A stretch of 64,000 nt of DNA, from assembly GCF_900172215.1 (NCBI RefSeq), contig NZ_FWFP01000004.1, positions 310,001 to 374,000 on the forward strand, read 5' to 3'. This DNA comes from Ruegeria meonggei. Lineage in GTDB: Bacteria > Pseudomonadota > Alphaproteobacteria > Rhodobacterales > Rhodobacteraceae. Numbering within the stretch: position 1 is the first letter of the stretch; each line of letters opens with the position of its first letter. The notes under the pieces are model-generated. The model worked only from the letters and a program-made list of their open reading frames with translations. It did not search any database and was not told where the DNA came from. Shown here one piece after another: positions 36,501 through 46,500 of this stretch. A program made the position numbers and the translations under genes.

Positions 36501-39500
36501 GGAAAATGACAGCCGTTGGATTGTGGGCGATGTTAACCCTGGTCTTGAAATCGGTCTGTTGAATATCAGTGGCGCCGCGCCTGATTTTGCTCCGGCCCTG
36601 TCGGTCAACGGGATTGGTCTGCGCATCGGCAGCTCTAACGCGCCGCTGATCAAAAGCCCGCTTTCATTGGGGTCGATCGCGATTCACGCCTTTGCGCAGG
36701 TTGGCTCTGGTCCGCTTCGCGGAGGTGCCCAGGTGGAACTGGCCGAGATCGGGGCGGCTGTCAGTGGCGGCTCTTCCGACAATGCCGTGGCCTCTGGCCT
36801 TCTGAGCGAAACGAATGACGGCAATGCCGCCCTGGCCCCCGCCTTTAGCCCGGCGCTGTCGGTGCAAACCCTGAACTCGGGCGATTTGCGCTTTGGCTTC
36901 CGCGCAGGTGAGGGATCAGGCCCCTGGTGGCTGCCGATCCGCAAGGGCTTTGGTCCGCTCTATGTCGATCAGATCGGCCTGGGCGCGCAATCTGACGAAG
37001 ACGCAGGTCTGCAGTCCGTTTCACTGTTGTTTGATGGTTCGGTCACCATTGCCGGGCTTGCCGCTAGCGTCGATGACCTAGAGCTTATCTATCGCACCGA
37101 TCAGGGCGGGATATTTGACAGCGCGTCCTGGGGGGCTGATCTGGCTGGCTTGGGCGTCTCTGCTGACCTTTCGGGCATCTCGCTGGCAGGTGGTCTGCGC
37201 AAGTTCGGTGACGAAGACGACATCGAATATGTCGGCATGCTGGCCGCTCGCTTTGCGGTTTATGGCCTGTCGATCTATGGCGGTTATGCCTCGGCATCGG
37301 ACGACCAAGGCCGGTATACGTCCTTCTTCGCAGTGGGGTCATTCCTTGGGCCCATCGGCGGCGCGCCTGCCTTTTTCCTGACCGGGATCGGTGGCGGCTT
37401 TGGCATCAACAGGGATCTGGTTCCACCCACGGACCTGAGTGACTTTGGCGATTTTGTCCTGATCCAGGCGCTGGACCCGGCGGCTGACTTGCCAACCGAT
37501 GTCATTGCGTATCTCGAAGAGGTCCGGCGCACATTCCCGGTCATACGTGGCAAGTTCTGGTTTGCAGCCGGCATCAGCTTTACCTCATTTGCTCTGGTCG
37601 ATGGCATCGCCGTTGTCGCAGTGGAATTTGGCAGTGGCTTTGAATTGTCGATTTTTGGCCTGGCCCGCATGGCGCTGCCACGCCCGGGCTTTGCCTTGGT
37701 CTCGATCGAGCTTGGACTGCTTGCACGCTTTTCCACCGAAGAGGGTGTGATTTGGATTCAGGCCCAGCTGACCGACAATTCCTGGCTATTGCATGAAAGC
37801 GCCCGACTGACAGGTGGTTTTGCCTATGTCAGCTGGTTCAAAGGCCCCAACAAAGGCCAGTTCGTGCTGACCCTTGGCGGCTATCACCCAGAATTTGAGG
37901 CCAGTGGCTATCCGGTTGTTCCGCGTCTGGGGTATAACTGGTCCGTCTCATCGAACATCGTCATCAAGGCAGAGAACTACTTTGCCCTGACGTCTGAGGC
38001 GGTGATGGGTGGCGGCGCGTTTGAGGCAACAGCCAAATTCGGCCCGGTCTTTGTCTCGCTCGGTTGGGGCGTGAACGCGATTGTCTACTTTGATCCGTTC
38101 AAATACCTGGCCAATGCCTATGTGCGCATTTCGGCAGGTATTCGGATCAAGACCTGGTTCGGGACGATCAAGCTGTCGTTTAGCTTGAGCGCGGAAATCG
38201 AGGTTGCAGGGCCAGAGTTCCACGGCAAAGCGCGGGTCAAGGTCGGCCCCATCGACGTCACCGTCAAGTTTGGCAAGCAGGACAACCCCGAGCCGGAATA
38301 TGTCACCTGGGTCGATTTCGCGGCCAAGTATCTGGAACTGGCTAGCGGTAACCGGGCCGAGGCGCTGTCGGGCATCACCGGGCGCGGCACCCTGCCAGCG
38401 GCAAGCGGGAATGGTGATGCATCGGACACCGCTGACGGCAGCCTGTCCAAGCCCTTTGATGTCATGAGCGAGTTTGAGCTGTCGATCACCAGCACCATCC
38501 CGCTTACTGTGATTGACCGTCCGGGTCAGAACCTGTTCGAGCGCGATCCCTCTGGGGCGCTTGGCGTTGCACCATCCAATCTGGTCGTCTCTGAAGTCAC
38601 GCTGGAACTGTCGCTGCTCAAAATTGATCCGGGGTCTGACGAAGAACGACTGGATGATGTCGATAAGATCAAACTGCGCACACGCGATACCGGGGCTTTC
38701 CCCGTCGGTGTCTGGGGACCGCCGCAAGGCCTTGATGACAAGAAGGTGCCCAAAGGCGCGATCATCGAGGCAACCGAAGGCGTCGACCTGAGCTTTGGCC
38801 CGGAATTCTTTGGCCGCCGTCCTAATCCCGAAACGGGCGGGGTGGCGTTCAATCAGGTTGAGGCCGGGCCTCGCCGGCCGCTGCCCTTGCGCGACAATGG
38901 CTTTTTCTTTGGATCAATCGTCGGGTTGGCTGCCACGCATCTCACATTGTTGAACTCGATTGCAGAGGACCGAAATATCGCGCTGGCGGCGGAATTCCAG
39001 ACCGCCGAGCGCCGTCCGACAGGTGCCACGGGCGCGCGGGCCTGGCGTCAGGCCAGACGTACACCGATGCGCGTCGGGCTTTTGACAGAACGGATCGTCA
39101 CGGATGCGCCGCGCGGCTCCAAGGACGAGCGTGTTCGAGAGGTCAGACCACGCCGCGACATTCAGTTTGGCCAGCCGCGCCTGCGTGGCCAGTTGAGCTT
39201 GCCAAGCGTTGTAGCTGCGGAGGCCGAGGGCGTTTTGACACCGCGCGCAACGCGTGTGCCCCCAGAGTTGGCCCGTGGGCTCAGCCGGATTGAGCCGCCG
39301 TCACTGGATGCGGTTTTGGCCGCACGAGGGGTGAGGGCGCCGGCATTCCTGCTGCGCACTGCCACCGCCCCGGCGCAGGTCGGCAAGACAATCGCCGCAG
39401 AAGGTCGGGTGCCGCGCACGAAAGCAGCGGGGCTTGATGCTTCAGCCAGTGCCGAACGGTCAACCGGTGCAACCCGCAACCATCTTGCAGGCATCGCCGC

Positions 39501-40350
39501 GATGGCGGGTGCGCGCGGGCCGCGAGGCACCAAATCCGCGGACAAAACTAGCGGGTTGGCAGCCGGCGAGGTGGTGGTCTTTGACTTGCCGGGAGCCATG
39601 CGGTCCCGTCGATTTGAATCGGCTGGCCGTCTGACCCTGAGCGGCGCCGCGCGGGTCTTGGCCATTGGCCTGACAGGCCGGGTTCTGCTGGACAATGCCG
39701 GTTCGAAACGCAGCCTTGATTTGCCTGCCGAAACAGCGGCCTATGCGGTGATATCGGGCGACAATGGCAAGGCTTCGGCAGAAATCGCGGGTTGGACGGA
39801 TGCACAGTCAGTGGCCTATCTGGGCCGTTCGATGGCGCTGTGTCGCGGTGCCATCCTGCGGGCCGAGGGCGCAAGCCGCGTTCGAGGCGGTCGGGCAGGC
39901 GGCACAGGCTGGCTGCGTGCCGCGCATATGACCGATCAGGCCACGCTGGTAGAGACCCAGTTTGACCGCGCCGCCAGCGCCGTTGCGGTGCTGTTTGATG
40001 GCCGATTGACCGAGCAGGAACTCTCGGCGCTGGCCATTTCGTTCCAGGGGGCAGAGATCGTCGAGAAACGCCCGATGCTGGTGCCCTATGATGGCAAGAC
40101 GCTGGTGGTCTACACCATCAAATCCAAAGCCGGTTTCGTCGTGCGTCTGTCGGGGCTGACCTCGGGGCGGCTGGACGGTGTCATGGCGGCCAATATGACA
40201 GCCGAGCGGTTTGTCTCGCGGCTTGTGAACGAGAGCGTATCTCTCTCGGTCGGGGTTGTGCGCACTGGCAAGGCACCGCTCAAAATCGGCTGGCGCCCGC
40301 CCGCTGATGTCACCCCGCGAACCGCAGAACTTGAAAACGGAGAACCTTGA
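30583..40350 (+). CDS. 3255-residue giant protein with DUF6603-like region
   Basis: The largest gene of the window. There is no signal peptide and no clear membrane helix. Residues 1-2300 alternate helical blocks with beta-rich, Gly/Asp/Leu-rich blocks. A W-x-D/AP-x-x-L helical motif recurs near 272 (DWVAQLLGAPAARTRWLQAL), 480, 728, 1304 and 1676, suggesting repeated modules. About 2310-2565 resembles DUF6603 as I remember it: GKFWFAAGISFTSF, RLTGGFAYVSWF, FVLTLGGYHPEF, then VPRLGYNWSV and YFALTSEAVMGGG. The tail (2600-3255) is Ala/Arg-rich and partly disordered (about 2840-3000). It overlaps both neighbours in the ATGA/TTGATCATG style of a fully coupled operon. Function unknown; a structural or scaffold role is a guess. 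Confidence 0.9.
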   Translation: MNAFSPDDFGDLNPLLRALGLVTAEGDFNGDWLTDPQDYLSTILADDAQRQALLEFVAAVREGGIERDPDGRQWIELFSDQVEPGIDAGFYLVIDDRPAGQVNIFLGVVVNTGGGFADSRSSLLFPLFRAAKSSGPAPANPFLAGEPGGVIALSSEITVAAPPAPGEAGLARIGLRVAIPTDPADGAPDVSLSLGGLQLPGETTPRDMMLSLGNPDALRESAIELILALIEAQLRGAGGAQVRALADALGLGTAPEIPAFPVADLLSRGADALSDWVAQLLGAPAARTRWLQALADILGAGATADATGIDLPVGGATIRIGLRAEDGPEARPDIRISLGFSTTTGITQAGVSADILHLSLATGAATAVPKLETSLRFDLSGEAMPNVSVAELILGLALDEERRPAVVIAARDVTVAQSNHPWLDLTNPDAVAAAAAQTVTDLLDELLSNLGPGAALIGVVLGWRAPAGAGAGYPTLDPVTFLGDPLGQLRAHWLDVLENHSGDVTAVLGSLRTLLAGAADVSGAGTEVDPWRLSITPGAHVAIWRDANGALAIGVGWLSRVDDLGQRCTVIEFRGRVALVKVDLSTGATAFIPEVEAGFNGRARGGLRLRTSGTGLTLETDRLGLVARWRPADRVSVEFDTPNPTVSLDGIGLPLELPDFSSGMDVDQLSGAQWDGIERLLGLLAERSGNDFLVDLVDMLGWRRAAPVLGGPDPHRLSLSALIDAPEAALRDWLGRLLADPFAEVTKRLQVFTARLGAGTSGVEGTGTLSDPWCLLLPGADSGPGIAAWRLPDRSEAEPDRFSSLPLRTWRPGDPGLQPDELARGMASELPTLLSGLGAAELAVGLLALETGWTGTDGLVSPAVNQPGTVLHVVGDTDATSLIESSDVTPFLGAAPDVLFVICTLSETAPVPEGVDPARLLDLRIRDREATAFSQVPGDASGTWTILLAPRPDTEEDDASGQAARLSHALAQAGGIAGAAVLADRAAGHGAWLALNTLPSGPNQLLIAGLATAALDPLDLETTETLHRLNELLPPVDPGEPDDADLARGRRLIRDRLSGRPLDELAPPAGWTGARRGDLQIHLLYGVLEQDSVRQAMTAVAAAGLSTFAVARANVLRQTQVEGMGIGLHVPLGDAPAAGAIGFQGRALVELLSARLNRDGASGPQPEFRPAGKVVLSGHLSRGSGWLVGGPMDHGDAPLGLRSISFSGCVGVDGTSESGTDGLEVILHGARLFGESHARLVVTADTLSKPGIPRIAPTAPAVRALFGEIVAEAVALPTPGLTELIALLRATGILGADDGFDALSLSHWVDEPTAQLQVALADPALGGALMDVVQTLFDGAGAGLSFDADQGQLSVTLEGSAPDFAFGAWSLNAVLGQHGLVSGAVNFGAEGTPGLQLGLAPFTAEITLPGDLPDIPSAIPLWPAPNPTALVRALPPTLAALALSQVLDGLRQIDPIVTGIVDAGLAGFGLTPDPVRVPPLLFVDPGAWFASASVLGGPGGGLHAPRVIAIMDALRPLVGTGGGSGIWEFAPGFALRARDDGGLVLDFALDPGAFLPAGSIALGGAFGLRFPIAAGPSRPEISLFAGVPGAVGDRQAAHLTLTGSDLRVFLRPDAGPDIEIYPGPPNLTDLLATAVTAALPQVLDAIVDTGSPFGALLGDVGDALALRSGGAFDGPALVAWAADPVASLAARWPALVSSGLGALNPVLPAGLSVANTGTGLRVSVANAGTPGSTLEIELFTATQEVEFTADLVGIPFVGDIETSLSVDDGGLNRLTAMIGPAQIPVADGVILRPFTEIDVGRGAPPSTLSTGLAFDASADQAFRLRYNFTSQTFSPSVGGDTPEEIAAGLMHLAIELLGGFVLGLDEVSALLDRDIGSDTMRDVLTDVILTPGGGLDAEFFRALPRVGETQQDLVQSKLVRLLTLIEKIADAGPGITVDNAVEIGLANLGGSVGLSVTIIDRFEVIGGDIAIWLENDSRWIVGDVNPGLEIGLLNISGAAPDFAPALSVNGIGLRIGSSNAPLIKSPLSLGSIAIHAFAQVGSGPLRGGAQVELAEIGAAVSGGSSDNAVASGLLSETNDGNAALAPAFSPALSVQTLNSGDLRFGFRAGEGSGPWWLPIRKGFGPLYVDQIGLGAQSDEDAGLQSVSLLFDGSVTIAGLAASVDDLELIYRTDQGGIFDSASWGADLAGLGVSADLSGISLAGGLRKFGDEDDIEYVGMLAARFAVYGLSIYGGYASASDDQGRYTSFFAVGSFLGPIGGAPAFFLTGIGGGFGINRDLVPPTDLSDFGDFVLIQALDPAADLPTDVIAYLEEVRRTFPVIRGKFWFAAGISFTSFALVDGIAVVAVEFGSGFELSIFGLARMALPRPGFALVSIELGLLARFSTEEGVIWIQAQLTDNSWLLHESARLTGGFAYVSWFKGPNKGQFVLTLGGYHPEFEASGYPVVPRLGYNWSVSSNIVIKAENYFALTSEAVMGGGAFEATAKFGPVFVSLGWGVNAIVYFDPFKYLANAYVRISAGIRIKTWFGTIKLSFSLSAEIEVAGPEFHGKARVKVGPIDVTVKFGKQDNPEPEYVTWVDFAAKYLELASGNRAEALSGITGRGTLPAASGNGDASDTADGSLSKPFDVMSEFELSITSTIPLTVIDRPGQNLFERDPSGALGVAPSNLVVSEVTLELSLLKIDPGSDEERLDDVDKIKLRTRDTGAFPVGVWGPPQGLDDKKVPKGAIIEATEGVDLSFGPEFFGRRPNPETGGVAFNQVEAGPRRPLPLRDNGFFFGSIVGLAATHLTLLNSIAEDRNIALAAEFQTAERRPTGATGARAWRQARRTPMRVGLLTERIVTDAPRGSKDERVREVRPRRDIQFGQPRLRGQLSLPSVVAAEAEGVLTPRATRVPPELARGLSRIEPPSLDAVLAARGVRAPAFLLRTATAPAQVGKTIAAEGRVPRTKAAGLDASASAERSTGATRNHLAGIAAMAGARGPRGTKSADKTSGLAAGEVVVFDLPGAMRSRRFESAGRLTLSGAARVLAIGLTGRVLLDNAGSKRSLDLPAETAAYAVISGDNGKASAEIAGWTDAQSVAYLGRSMALCRGAILRAEGASRVRGGRAGGTGWLRAAHMTDQATLVETQFDRAASAVAVLFDGRLTEQELSALAISFQGAEIVEKRPMLVPYDGKTLVVYTIKSKAGFVVRLSGLTSGRLDGVMAANMTAERFVSRLVNESVSLSVGVVRTGKAPLKIGWRPPADVTPRTAELENGEP

Positions 40351-40352
40351 TC

Positions 40353-42467
40353 ATGGTCGCGCGAGGGCGTTTCTTTCTCTATGACAGCATTGTCCCAGCG
40401 CTGGAGGCGGGGAAGTACCGGCTGCAAGGCGATCTGAAAATCGAGGCCGAAGAAGATGGCGTCGACGTAGATGAGCTGGCTGTCCGCCCGCTTCAGACTC
40501 ATTTCAACGTGACGGCACCCCGATTAAAACTACCGCCCGATCAAGCACTTATGACTTTCCCGCCGGCCAATTCCGAAGGCGCTTATGAGGCCCGGCTGCC
40601 GCAGATTGTGCTCAAGAAGAAAACCCTGCCGTGGGATCGCAAGGCAGCACCAGATGAGACCGCGTTTGGAGATCAGATCACCAGTGAGCGCACACCCTGG
40701 CTGGCCCTGGTGGTGATTGCCGAAGGCGAGGGTCAGATCGAGCATGACATTCCCTGGCAGGATTGCGTAAGCGAAGGTGTCGATCTGCCCGGCGACAAAG
40801 ACGTGCCGACGGCGACACGGTTGTCGGTCCCAGTATCTGTGGTTCGAAATGTTTTCCCCACGGTCGAAGATTTGCCGCTTTTGACCCATGTGCGCGAGGT
40901 CAATATCGACGATACCGAGGCCGCGATGGGTGATGATGATGGCTTTCTGGCGGTGGTCATTTCCAATCGCATGCCTCAGTTCGATCGCGAGAATTGTCGG
41001 CCCAAGGCATACACGGCCTGTCTGATCAATCTTGAAGGTCAGCTGGGCGAATTGCCAGAACCCTTGCCGCCGCGCAACTTTTTTGACCTCTCGGACCTGG
41101 TTTTCAGTACCGAGCTGACAGCCGTGAACGCCGCGATCTCTGATGGTGCAGCGATACCGCTGAAAGCGGTGCCAGAGCCGCGCAACCTGGATGTGCGTGA
41201 CGGTGACGCCATGGCCGAAGCGATCCGACGCGGCGAAGTGGTGTTTCACGACGGGGCGCTCTTCGACCGGGCCAGCGCCAATGAAGACGGCGTCAGCGCA
41301 CTGGGACCCATCAGCTCGGCGGCGATGCTTGACGGCGATTTCAGCGCGCTGGAAAGCGGCGCGTTGGAGAACAGCTTTCAGGTGAAAGGCGTGTTTGGTG
41401 GCTTCTCCATTCCGCCACAGGTCGTGTTTCAGGAACGGATACTACGGTTTCCTGTACTGACCTCCTGGCGGTTCACCTGCAGTGGGGCCGGTAGTTTTGA
41501 GCAGCTGATGCGGAATCTGGATGTCGGGCTCTTGGGCCGGCGCACCGGCAGCGGTTTTGCGCGACCTCTGGCTGACTGCACGCCTGATCGCGGCGGCGCG
41601 GATTCCGGCGCGGCGCCATCCACCCGATTGCCTCTGGACGTGGCGGAAAGCGGCCATCTGACCCTGCCGTATCGAACGCGCGTCGGAGACGGTGAAACCG
41701 CTTGGTACCGTGGCCCGTTTTCACCGGTGCGGGTGCGCCGTGACATTCCCGGCGTCGGTGATGACGCGTTGGCGCATGTGAGCGACCATTTGCGCCTGAT
41801 GACCCCCAGTGGAGAGGAAGACGTCTCGCTGGCAGTGGCGTTTGAGACCGGGCGACTTTTGGCGCTTTCGCAACCGTCTTTCATCGCGGCGCTCAAACGT
41901 TGGCGGGCCGAACGGTTCGGCGCCGCGCGCGCCAAGACAGGGCTCGATTTTGCGGTGGTGGGAAATCTTGGCCTCTTTGCCGGCGGCGTGGCGACCGTCG
42001 ATCCAAGCGTTTTGGAAAATTTGGTCCGAGGGCGTTTCGCGCGGGCCCTGGAAGCGGATTTGATCCGCGTCTTGGCAGAGGCGCCAGAGAAAACCATTGC
42101 CACGCTCCGGCCCCGGGTCGACGCCGGAAACCCCGTGCCCAACCTTGAAGGTGATCCGCTGGAGTTCTTGGTTCAGGGGCTTGAGTTTGATCCAGGGGTG
42201 CTTGAAGGGCTGAAGGCGCGGCCCACCGATACTGCCTCGGTGACGGCGCTTATGGCCGCGAAACCCTTGGTTTCTGGCACTGGAGAGGTGACTCTGGACC
42301 GTAGGCTTGAGACTGAGCTGGTCGATACGCTGGATGTCGGGCTCAAACAACTGGTGGAATTTGCCATCGGTGCTGATGCGCTGGCCAGTGGCGATCTCGG
42401 TGCGGTTGGTGACATCGATGACCTCGATATCTTTTTGGAAGACCGATTGGAAAGGAACCGACGATGA
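40353..42467 (+). CDS. Giant-cluster protein 3, unrecognised (704 aa)
   Basis: I start it at ATG 40353, 10 nt after GGAG at 40339-40342. A TTG at 40347 overlapping the previous stop is possible. The N-terminus reads ARGRFFLYDSIVPALEAGKYRL. About residues 45-115 have the segments FNVTAPRLKLPPDQALMTFPPA and LPQIVLKKKTLPWDR, then TPWLALVVIAEGEGQ, regular enough to be a conserved beta-domain. The C-terminal half is helical with Leu/Glu-rich segments and a short acidic end (DIDDLDIFLEDRLE). No signal peptide or enzyme motif. The stop overlaps the next start (ATGA). Confidence 0.85.
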   Translation: MVARGRFFLYDSIVPALEAGKYRLQGDLKIEAEEDGVDVDELAVRPLQTHFNVTAPRLKLPPDQALMTFPPANSEGAYEARLPQIVLKKKTLPWDRKAAPDETAFGDQITSERTPWLALVVIAEGEGQIEHDIPWQDCVSEGVDLPGDKDVPTATRLSVPVSVVRNVFPTVEDLPLLTHVREVNIDDTEAAMGDDDGFLAVVISNRMPQFDRENCRPKAYTACLINLEGQLGELPEPLPPRNFFDLSDLVFSTELTAVNAAISDGAAIPLKAVPEPRNLDVRDGDAMAEAIRRGEVVFHDGALFDRASANEDGVSALGPISSAAMLDGDFSALESGALENSFQVKGVFGGFSIPPQVVFQERILRFPVLTSWRFTCSGAGSFEQLMRNLDVGLLGRRTGSGFARPLADCTPDRGGADSGAAPSTRLPLDVAESGHLTLPYRTRVGDGETAWYRGPFSPVRVRRDIPGVGDDALAHVSDHLRLMTPSGEEDVSLAVAFETGRLLALSQPSFIAALKRWRAERFGAARAKTGLDFAVVGNLGLFAGGVATVDPSVLENLVRGRFARALEADLIRVLAEAPEKTIATLRPRVDAGNPVPNLEGDPLEFLVQGLEFDPGVLEGLKARPTDTASVTALMAAKPLVSGTGEVTLDRRLETELVDTLDVGLKQLVEFAIGADALASGDLGAVGDIDDLDIFLEDRLERNRR

Positions 42468-43522
42468 GCCTTAGTGAGACCCTTGGGGTCGCCCAGGCAC
42501 GTGCCGCTCTGGAACATGAACTCTTCCTGGCATCACCTGATGGCGAGACGGTGGCCACCGACAGCGTGTTGGAGTTTCTGGCGCGCCTGCGGATGTTGGA
42601 GGGTGTGCCGTTTAACACCCTTGTGCCCGATGCGGATTTTCTACCCGTTGAATCCATCAGGTTCTTCTATCTCGATCGCGCGTGGACGGATGCGCTGGTG
42701 CAAGGCGCGTTGAGTGTCGGCACCGCCAATTCGCTGGAGCGGGCACAGTTGGAAAAGCTCTATCCCAAGATCGAAGAAGAAATTGACGAGGCAGAGCGCC
42801 GCGTCCGATCACCCGGTTCGGAACCGACGCTGACCGGAACGGCCGGGGTTGTGACCGGGTTTCTGATGCGGTCGGCGGCGGTGGCGGGTTGGCCGGGCAT
42901 GCATATCCGCGCCTATGACACGGAACCTGCCGATCATGACGAAGAGGTTCTGCCCGAATCCAATTCGGACCGGATCAAGCTGCTGCGCCTTGAACGGCTT
43001 GCTCCTTCGGTAATTTTGGCGCTTTTTGACGGCATCCCCAACGTTCTGCACATCGAAGAGCCGCGGCAGGGCCTGCAATTCGGCGTGCGTCTGGAAGAGC
43101 AATCGTCCGGCCGGTGGCGCGCATTTGTTCCGGCGCGAGACGTGCGCACGGCCGGTTATGTGGATGACGCGGGCGCGCCTGTCGTGCCGGACGAGGATGA
43201 TCCGACCGCGCCATCGACCCTGGCCGCACAAATCCCCGTGCGGTTCCGGCGCGGCGCGGCGGGCGTGCTTGATCTGTCCAACACAGCCCGGGCTTTTGCG
43301 GACGCGGATGGCACAGGTATGACGGCGCCAATCCCGGGCGAGGATTTCGGCGAAGATATCGATGGGGCAGAATTTGCCATGCAGATGCTGCGGTTCCCGT
43401 ACCGCCAGGTCTTTGCCCAAAGCACAACCACGCCGCAATTTCAGGATGCGGCCTTTGTTCCAAATGTAGCGGTTGTTGCAGATTTCGAAAACATCTTGCG
43501 CCAGCGCCTGGAAGAGGATTGA
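42464..43522 (+). CDS. Giant-cluster protein 4, unrecognised (352 aa)
   Basis: ATG at 42464, preceded by AAAGGA and overlapping the previous stop. The N-terminal half includes LEFLARLRMLEGVPFNTLVPDADFLPVESIRFFYLDRAWTDALVQGALSVG. The centre has GVVTGFLMRSAAVAGWPGMHIRAYDT and RLERLAPSVILALFDGIPNVLHIEEP, which looks like a well-conserved globular core. The end is FRYP-like (MQMLRFPYRQVFAQS). No catalytic pattern was recognised. It is followed after 3 nt by the 1284-aa gene. I recall similar VPD-x-x-LP-x-ESIRFF blocks in uncharacterised proteins of other bacteria but cannot name a family. Confidence 0.85.
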   Translation: MSLSETLGVAQARAALEHELFLASPDGETVATDSVLEFLARLRMLEGVPFNTLVPDADFLPVESIRFFYLDRAWTDALVQGALSVGTANSLERAQLEKLYPKIEEEIDEAERRVRSPGSEPTLTGTAGVVTGFLMRSAAVAGWPGMHIRAYDTEPADHDEEVLPESNSDRIKLLRLERLAPSVILALFDGIPNVLHIEEPRQGLQFGVRLEEQSSGRWRAFVPARDVRTAGYVDDAGAPVVPDEDDPTAPSTLAAQIPVRFRRGAAGVLDLSNTARAFADADGTGMTAPIPGEDFGEDIDGAEFAMQMLRFPYRQVFAQSTTTPQFQDAAFVPNVAVVADFENILRQRLEED

Positions 43523-43525
43523 CCC

Positions 43526-46500
43526 ATGGCCGACCCGATCGATCCAAGGTTAATGCAAGCACTTCTGGCCCGCCCGGCCTGGAGCATGGCGGTGCATTTG
43601 GGCGATACGGCTGTCAATCGGCTCGACCGGTTTGCCATACCACCGCCTCCGCCGCCAGCGCTGGTCGTGCCTGTTGATGTTCGAGCGCTTTATGTGCCGG
43701 CGAACCACAGTGAAGAATATGTGCGCCTGCCAATGGAATTGGGCGGCCCGGCCAGCGAAGAAGACATCCCCACACCGCCATTCTCGGACCCAGAGGAACG
43801 GGCGCCGGGTATCCATCTGCACTGGGCGTTGCCCGATGGCTTGTTGCAGGGAGAATTGGCGGATGACGACGAACAAGGCTTGCAGTTGCGCAGCCTGCCG
43901 AACCGCTGGCTTGTGGTGCGCATGACCGGCCCCGCCAATTCGGCGCTGATGACGCTGAATGCCTGGGTGGTCGCGTCGGAAACCGGTCAGGTTTATGAGT
44001 TGGAAGATTTCCCGGAGGGCCCCAGCCTGGGCGATGGTGACCAGCTTGATCCCGAGGCGCTGGACGGGGTTGTGGGCGGATCACCCAGCTGGACGGCTGG
44101 TTATGATGCCACCCGCAACCGGTTTTCGTTTTTCGATCCGCTTGAGGGTGTGAATGCCAACACCATCACGTCCCGGTTGGCGAGTTATGTTGTGGTCGGC
44201 TGGTGGTCCGAGCGCGCCTCTGATCCGCTTTCGTCCAGCTATTGGCCGTTTTCGGTGTCGCGTGTGCTCGACTCGCTGGGCTGGACCGCGTCGCCCGCGC
44301 CGATGGACGGGGCCGTTGCCCAACAGGTGAGCGCGGTTAACGCAGTGAACAATCAGTTTATCGCCCAGCGTCAACAATCAACCAATGATACGGGCAGGGC
44401 GGATGCTTTGGGGGTTGCCGCGGCATCGGTTACCTCTGATCTGCGCTTGACCGAGGTTGCCTCTGCCCTGGCGTTCTCCAGTTCGCAAAGTGCCTTGGCG
44501 ACCGGATATGTCGCGGCGCGGCCGGAAATTTTGACCGTTCCGTTGCATGTCGGGCAGTTTAACACGCTGTTGCATGGGTCCGTTTTTGGTGTCCGGCTGA
44601 CAGGACCTGTCGGCAAGGATCTGGCGCCGCGCAGTGAGGCCATAGAAGTCGCGCTTGCCCCCACATTAGAGCGATTGATCGCATCGCAGGTGTCCAAAAC
44701 TTTTGGCCTGGATGACAGCGATGAGCTGGAGTTCTCAGAAAGCCTTTTGACTGCCGTGGCCAACGGAATGATCCGCCGGCTGGGCGAGCCGGATGGGCTG
44801 GTGGCGCTGGACGAAGCCGAACACGGAGACGGGTTCGAGGCGTTTCGCGGCACCGAATTTTACGAAGATGTCATCGTCGAACGGCGGCAAGCGGATATAC
44901 AGGCAGGCCGTCCGTTGCGCACCAAAACGGCACGCCTTGCCTCACCGTCTCCGCCTGAGGCCGAGGTCATGTGGCTGGGCGCGCGACCCGGCCGCACAGA
45001 TGCGGGTCGTTTCAAGTTACGCCAGAGCGCGAAACGCGCCAAGGACAAGCGGTTTGGCGTTGACGATGGCCGCGAAGGTCCGGTCACCAGACGCATTCAA
45101 AGACCCGCGCCGCGTTATCATCGCGCCACCGCGCCTATCCTGGGCCTGCGGAATTTCAAACGCTCAAACCGATTTAACGACGGGCGGTTTTCGAGCGACG
45201 GTAAACTTGAATGCCTCTGGGCGCGCGAATTGCAGGTCGCCTATGGCCGTCGGTTTGTGGCACGAGATTACCTTCCCGATCTGCCCAACCGCAGCAATTT
45301 GCCCCAGCTGGTCCGGCGCCTGATAGAGAATAGTTTCCTTCTGGATCCCTACCTTGATCCGTGGAAGCAAGCCGCCATCCAGCGCCGCACAACCAATAAT
45401 GCAGAGGCCGTCGCCGTGCAAACAAGGCTACGCGGAGAAACCGCACTGCGGTTCACAAGTGACGGTGTCTATGATGGAACGCCCGCCCTGGCCGCGACGG
45501 CCCCGCCCCATGCCCAGGGGATCATTCGCGACGAGTTGCTGCGCCATTCTCTGGCCGAAGGCCGAGAGCCAAGCCCCGTTGGGGTGACCTCATGGGCACA
45601 ACCCTGGCTGCCGGTCTGGCTGGAATGGGAAGCGCGACTGGAGCCGGGAAGTGATCTGGCCGGCTGGTCGCTTGGACGGATCGAGTTTGCGGGGCGCTCT
45701 GAGGGTGATGGCAGGGCATTGGTCCTGCGCGGCCGGGCACCGATCACCGACGGCCTGCACGATGCCTGGAAAGCGCTGATTGCCGATTACCTTGATGCGG
45801 AACACGAACGCGACGAGGACGAACTGGGCGAGATTTCGGATGAACACGCAGCGCGCCTGGCGGAGTTAAAAGTGTTTCTGGAAGATGCCGATACCGGCTC
45901 GGTAACGCTGGACCAGCTTGGCGATGTTTGGTTGGGCCTGGAGCCCGCGCCAGATGGGCAAGAGCGCGAAGTATCCATGGTCGTGCCTGAGCCCTTGCGC
46001 GACGCCGGGTTGCCGCGCCTCATTGCCAGCGGGCGCATCTCTTTGCTGCGTGCGCGTGTCATCGATTGTTTTGGCCGCTTCCGAGACCTTGATACCGAAC
46101 GAGTGGTGCGCCCGCATGCGCTGTCCAGCAAGGACGAAGATGGCCGTCCGGCGCTGGAATTGCCACCACGGCTTTCGCTTCCGGCCAGATTGATGTTCCG
46201 GTTTGTTGATCCCGCCGATGCCTCTGACACGCCCGCCGAGGCGCAGCTTGACCAATCCGACCCCTCACGCGGTGTGAACCCCATCGCGGGCTATATCCTG
46301 CCGGATTTCATCGACGAATCCGTCGAGATGTTCGATGCGGCGGGTAATCCATTGGGTGAGTTGCTGCAAGATCCGGTGACCAACGGGCTGGTCTGGGAAG
46401 GTGCGGTCGGGCGGCCCGGACCTGCGGTGAATGACCCGCAACAAGACCTGCCGCCTGCGGCCCGCGTGTTGGGCGAGATTGCCCGCGGGATGATCGATGT

